Positions 5,827 to 7,331 of a stretch of 7,331 nt of DNA are shown one piece after another. Below the pieces are notes generated by a model. That model saw only the letters and a list, made by a program, of their open reading frames with translations. It was not told the origin of the DNA and did no database searches. The stretch's first letter is position 1. The number at the start of each line of letters is the position of its first letter. The translations under genes were made by a program, and so were the position numbers. Source of the DNA: a bacterium (GTDB lineage: Bacteria > Fidelibacterota > UBA2242); NCBI GenBank assembly GCA_018895675.1, contig JAHIOG010000198.1, positions 1 through 7,331 of the forward strand, in the 5' to 3' direction.

Positions 5827-6483
5827 TTAGTCTGTTTCCATCAGTTCCAGAATTTCGGCTACCGTCGGTATCTCTGCAAAACCGTGCCCGAGAGTCAACA
5901 GGGCCGCCTCATGCAATCGCCGGTTGTAAGTAGCCGTGGCATCGACCGGAAAATACACTTCGAATCCCTGCATAAACGCCGACCGGGCCGTCGTTTCACA
6001 ACAGAGATGGGTCATCACACCGCTGATGACCAGCTGCCGCACATTCCACGCTTCCAGAATATTCACTATATCGGTCTTATAAAACGCATCGTACTGGCAT
6101 TTTTCTATCAGCATTTCAGCCATCGGTTTAAGGGCTGCAATCAGTTCCGCCTCCTCAGTTGACTCGCGAATCATATCACCCCACCACCTCGCCATCATTC
6201 CGACATTTTCATCGCTATTGATATGGCGTGTGAATATTACCGGACGCCGGTGTTGATTGAAAGCCGAGATCAGGCGCTTAATATTCTCCAAAATGGCCGA
6301 CCCGCTGGGAATAAACGCTTGGAATTTCGGTTCGAAAAAATAGTTCTGCATATCCAGAACCAGCAGGGCCGCTTCGCCGGGCCTGAAGCACCGGTTCCGG
6401 TGACGTCGTGAATTGACGGACAACCGTCGCATTTCAATTGCGGTTTGATGTATAGTTTCCGGTAAAAAATAGGTCTCTTTCAT
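5827..6483 (-). CDS. Isochorismatase-family cysteine hydrolase
   Basis: The protein has 218 residues and the catalytic triad of the isochorismatase-like superfamily in order: D44 in LLVLDMQNYF, K128 in IEKCQYDAF, and C161 in SGVMTHLCCETTARSAF. C162 stands next to the catalytic cysteine where many members have valine. The roughly 35-residue N-terminal extension before the first strand and the WWGDMI segment recall the EntB/PhzD-like branch rather than short nicotinamidases. The substrate (isochorismate, a carbamoyl or amide compound) cannot be told from sequence, and no siderophore or phenazine gene is in the window. The enzyme should be cytoplasmic, since no signal is seen. No Shine-Dalgarno precedes the ATG at 6483. 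A flavoprotein gene once followed 1 nt downstream but is now a stub, so any joint pathway is probably broken. Confidence 0.88.
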   Translation of the reverse strand: MKETYFLPETIHQTAIEMRRLSVNSRRHRNRCFRPGEAALLVLDMQNYFFEPKFQAFIPSGSAILENIKRLISAFNQHRRPVIFTRHINSDENVGMMARWWGDMIRESTEEAELIAALKPMAEMLIEKCQYDAFYKTDIVNILEAWNVRQLVISGVMTHLCCETTARSAFMQGFEVYFPVDATATYNRRLHEAALLTLGHGFAEIPTVAEILELMETD

Positions 6484-6583
6484 GGTGAATATTTTACGTT
6501 TTCTTATAAGGCCTAAATATCCTGATAAAAGTCCTAAGTTTCCATACTATTCTATTCTGTATATTTAACGAAGATCGAAATCC

Positions 6584-6612
6584 TTGCAGCTTTTTCCAAT
6601 TTTCCGTATAAT
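6584..6612 (+). promoter_or_regulatory. Sigma-70-type promoter for the downstream lipoprotein gene
   Basis: TTGCAG (6584-6589), a 17-bp spacer and a perfect TATAAT (6607-6612) form a good -35/-10 pair reading rightwards. Transcription would begin near 6619, giving a leader of about 115 nt before the GTG start at 6735. Nothing else clear is seen in 6484-6734, the divergent gap upstream of the isochorismatase gene. An 8-bp inverted pair CATACTAT (6543-6550) / ATAGTATG (6621-6628) flanks the promoter and might be an operator, but could be chance. Confidence 0.5.
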
Positions 6613-6734
6613 GTTTTCAAATAGTATGTATCAACAGCAGAGACTATATGACCGCTTTATAATTGGTCAAAGAATCATTGCTGTTCCTACAGGATTAATT
6701 GCATCGGCAATGACAAAAATTAAGGATTTAAAAA

Positions 6735-7331
6735 GTGACAAAGACAATTAGAAATGTTATTTTTCTCTCAATTTTAACCCTCTTCATCATCGGTTGCGAC
6801 GATAACACCGACACCGTTGATGAGCCATTCCGCTATCCACTCTCTATTGGCAATCGCTGGGAATACCGCCGGGAATGGATCAGTTATTATTATCCTGATT
6901 CCACGCTGTCAGACAGCGCGATTGCGGTTTTTTCCGGGCATGACAGCTGCTCGATAATCGTTGTCCAGGAGACGACAATATTAGACAGTATCGAAACCGT
7001 CCAGTTAATGGAGCAGGCCTGGGAGGATAGCACGATTATTGTCGGATTGTACTACTACCAGGACCGGGACACCGGACTTTTTCTGCTGGGTTACCAAAAT
7101 CCTTACCTGATCGCTAGTCCAAAGCCGGTCATTGTGAAAATGCCTCTTTTTGAACCGTTGATGCCGAATCATCTGAAAAGAGTAATGAGTTCCAGACTTG
7201 TCAGAATCAGTTCCACATTGGATATTTATTACGAAGATCCGCCAGTCTATGTTTTGAAATACCCGCTGGAACGCGACACAAACTGGGTGTACCGCTATCA
7301 GCCCTGGTATATGCCAAAGACTGTTCTCGGT
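6735..7331 (+). CDS. Putative lipoprotein of unknown function, 3' end outside the window
   Basis: The frame is open for 199 codons from GTG 6735 to the window edge. AAGGA (6722-6726) lies 8 nt upstream and supports this start. Residues 1-21 are a lipoprotein signal: K3 and R6, the hydrophobic run NVIFLSILTLFIIG, then lipobox cysteine C21. The next residues DDNTD are acidic, which in Gram-negative FCB bacteria often accompanies outer-membrane or surface lipoproteins. The mature part opens with FRYPLSIGNRWEYRREW, a pattern common in uncharacterised secreted proteins of this group, and continues as alternating polar and hydrophobic strands rich in tyrosine and aspartate. No catalytic motif is visible. 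The name rests on the signal only. Confidence 0.8.
   Translation, partial: MTKTIRNVIFLSILTLFIIGCDDNTDTVDEPFRYPLSIGNRWEYRREWISYYYPDSTLSDSAIAVFSGHDSCSIIVVQETTILDSIETVQLMEQAWEDSTIIVGLYYYQDRDTGLFLLGYQNPYLIASPKPVIVKMPLFEPLMPNHLKRVMSSRLVRISSTLDIYYEDPPVYVLKYPLERDTNWVYRYQPWYMPKTVLG

Noticed and set aside
6611..6751. 46-codon plus-strand small frame before the lipoprotein (MFSNSMYQQQRLYD...)
   Set aside because: Its ATG overlaps the TATAAT box, so it would lie upstream of the transcript start. It has no ribosome binding site, and its end carries the ribosome binding site of the GTG-started lipoprotein. A shorter form from the ATG at 6626 cannot be excluded.

Overview
The window reads as chromosomal DNA from a bacterium of the FCB superphylum (Bacteroidetes/Chlorobi/Calditrichota/Marinimicrobia-like lineages). 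The evidence is a long SecA carrying the extra segment in its preprotein-binding domain that is typical of this group, a secreted protein with cohesin-like modules, and a lipoprotein with an acidic stretch after its cysteine. A species cannot be named from sequence alone.

Layout. The left 4.95 kb is read on the minus strand in the order nusB (4949-4521), a two-gene DUF4160/DUF2442 unit (4443-3918), secA (3792-730), and a partial secreted cohesin-like protein (737-1) whose start codon overlaps the secA stop. The two small genes are AT-rich and end in a well-formed integron attC site (about 3881-3939). I read the block 3887-4477 as one integron gene cassette sitting between two housekeeping genes. 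No integrase or attI is visible. The pair resembles a toxin-antitoxin-like module, but its function is unproven.

The middle (about 4.95-5.83 kb) is a region of decay. An intergenic stretch of about 300 bp holds a weak attC-like inverted repeat and a possible protein remnant. Next comes the front third of an M19 membrane dipeptidase on the plus strand, with a strong ribosome binding site but frameshifted and then cut off. It is joined head-to-head at a GGTACC palindrome (5686-5691) to the first ~46 codons of an FAD-dependent oxidoreductase on the minus strand. That fragment lies 1 nt downstream of an intact isochorismatase-family hydrolase (6483-5827), so an operon appears to have lost most of its second gene.

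The right end has a canonical-looking promoter (6584-6612) reading rightwards into a GTG-started lipoprotein (6735 to the window edge).

The most interesting element is the single attC-bounded cassette between nusB and secA. Its pre-insertion host site and circular form can be reconstructed from the boundaries.
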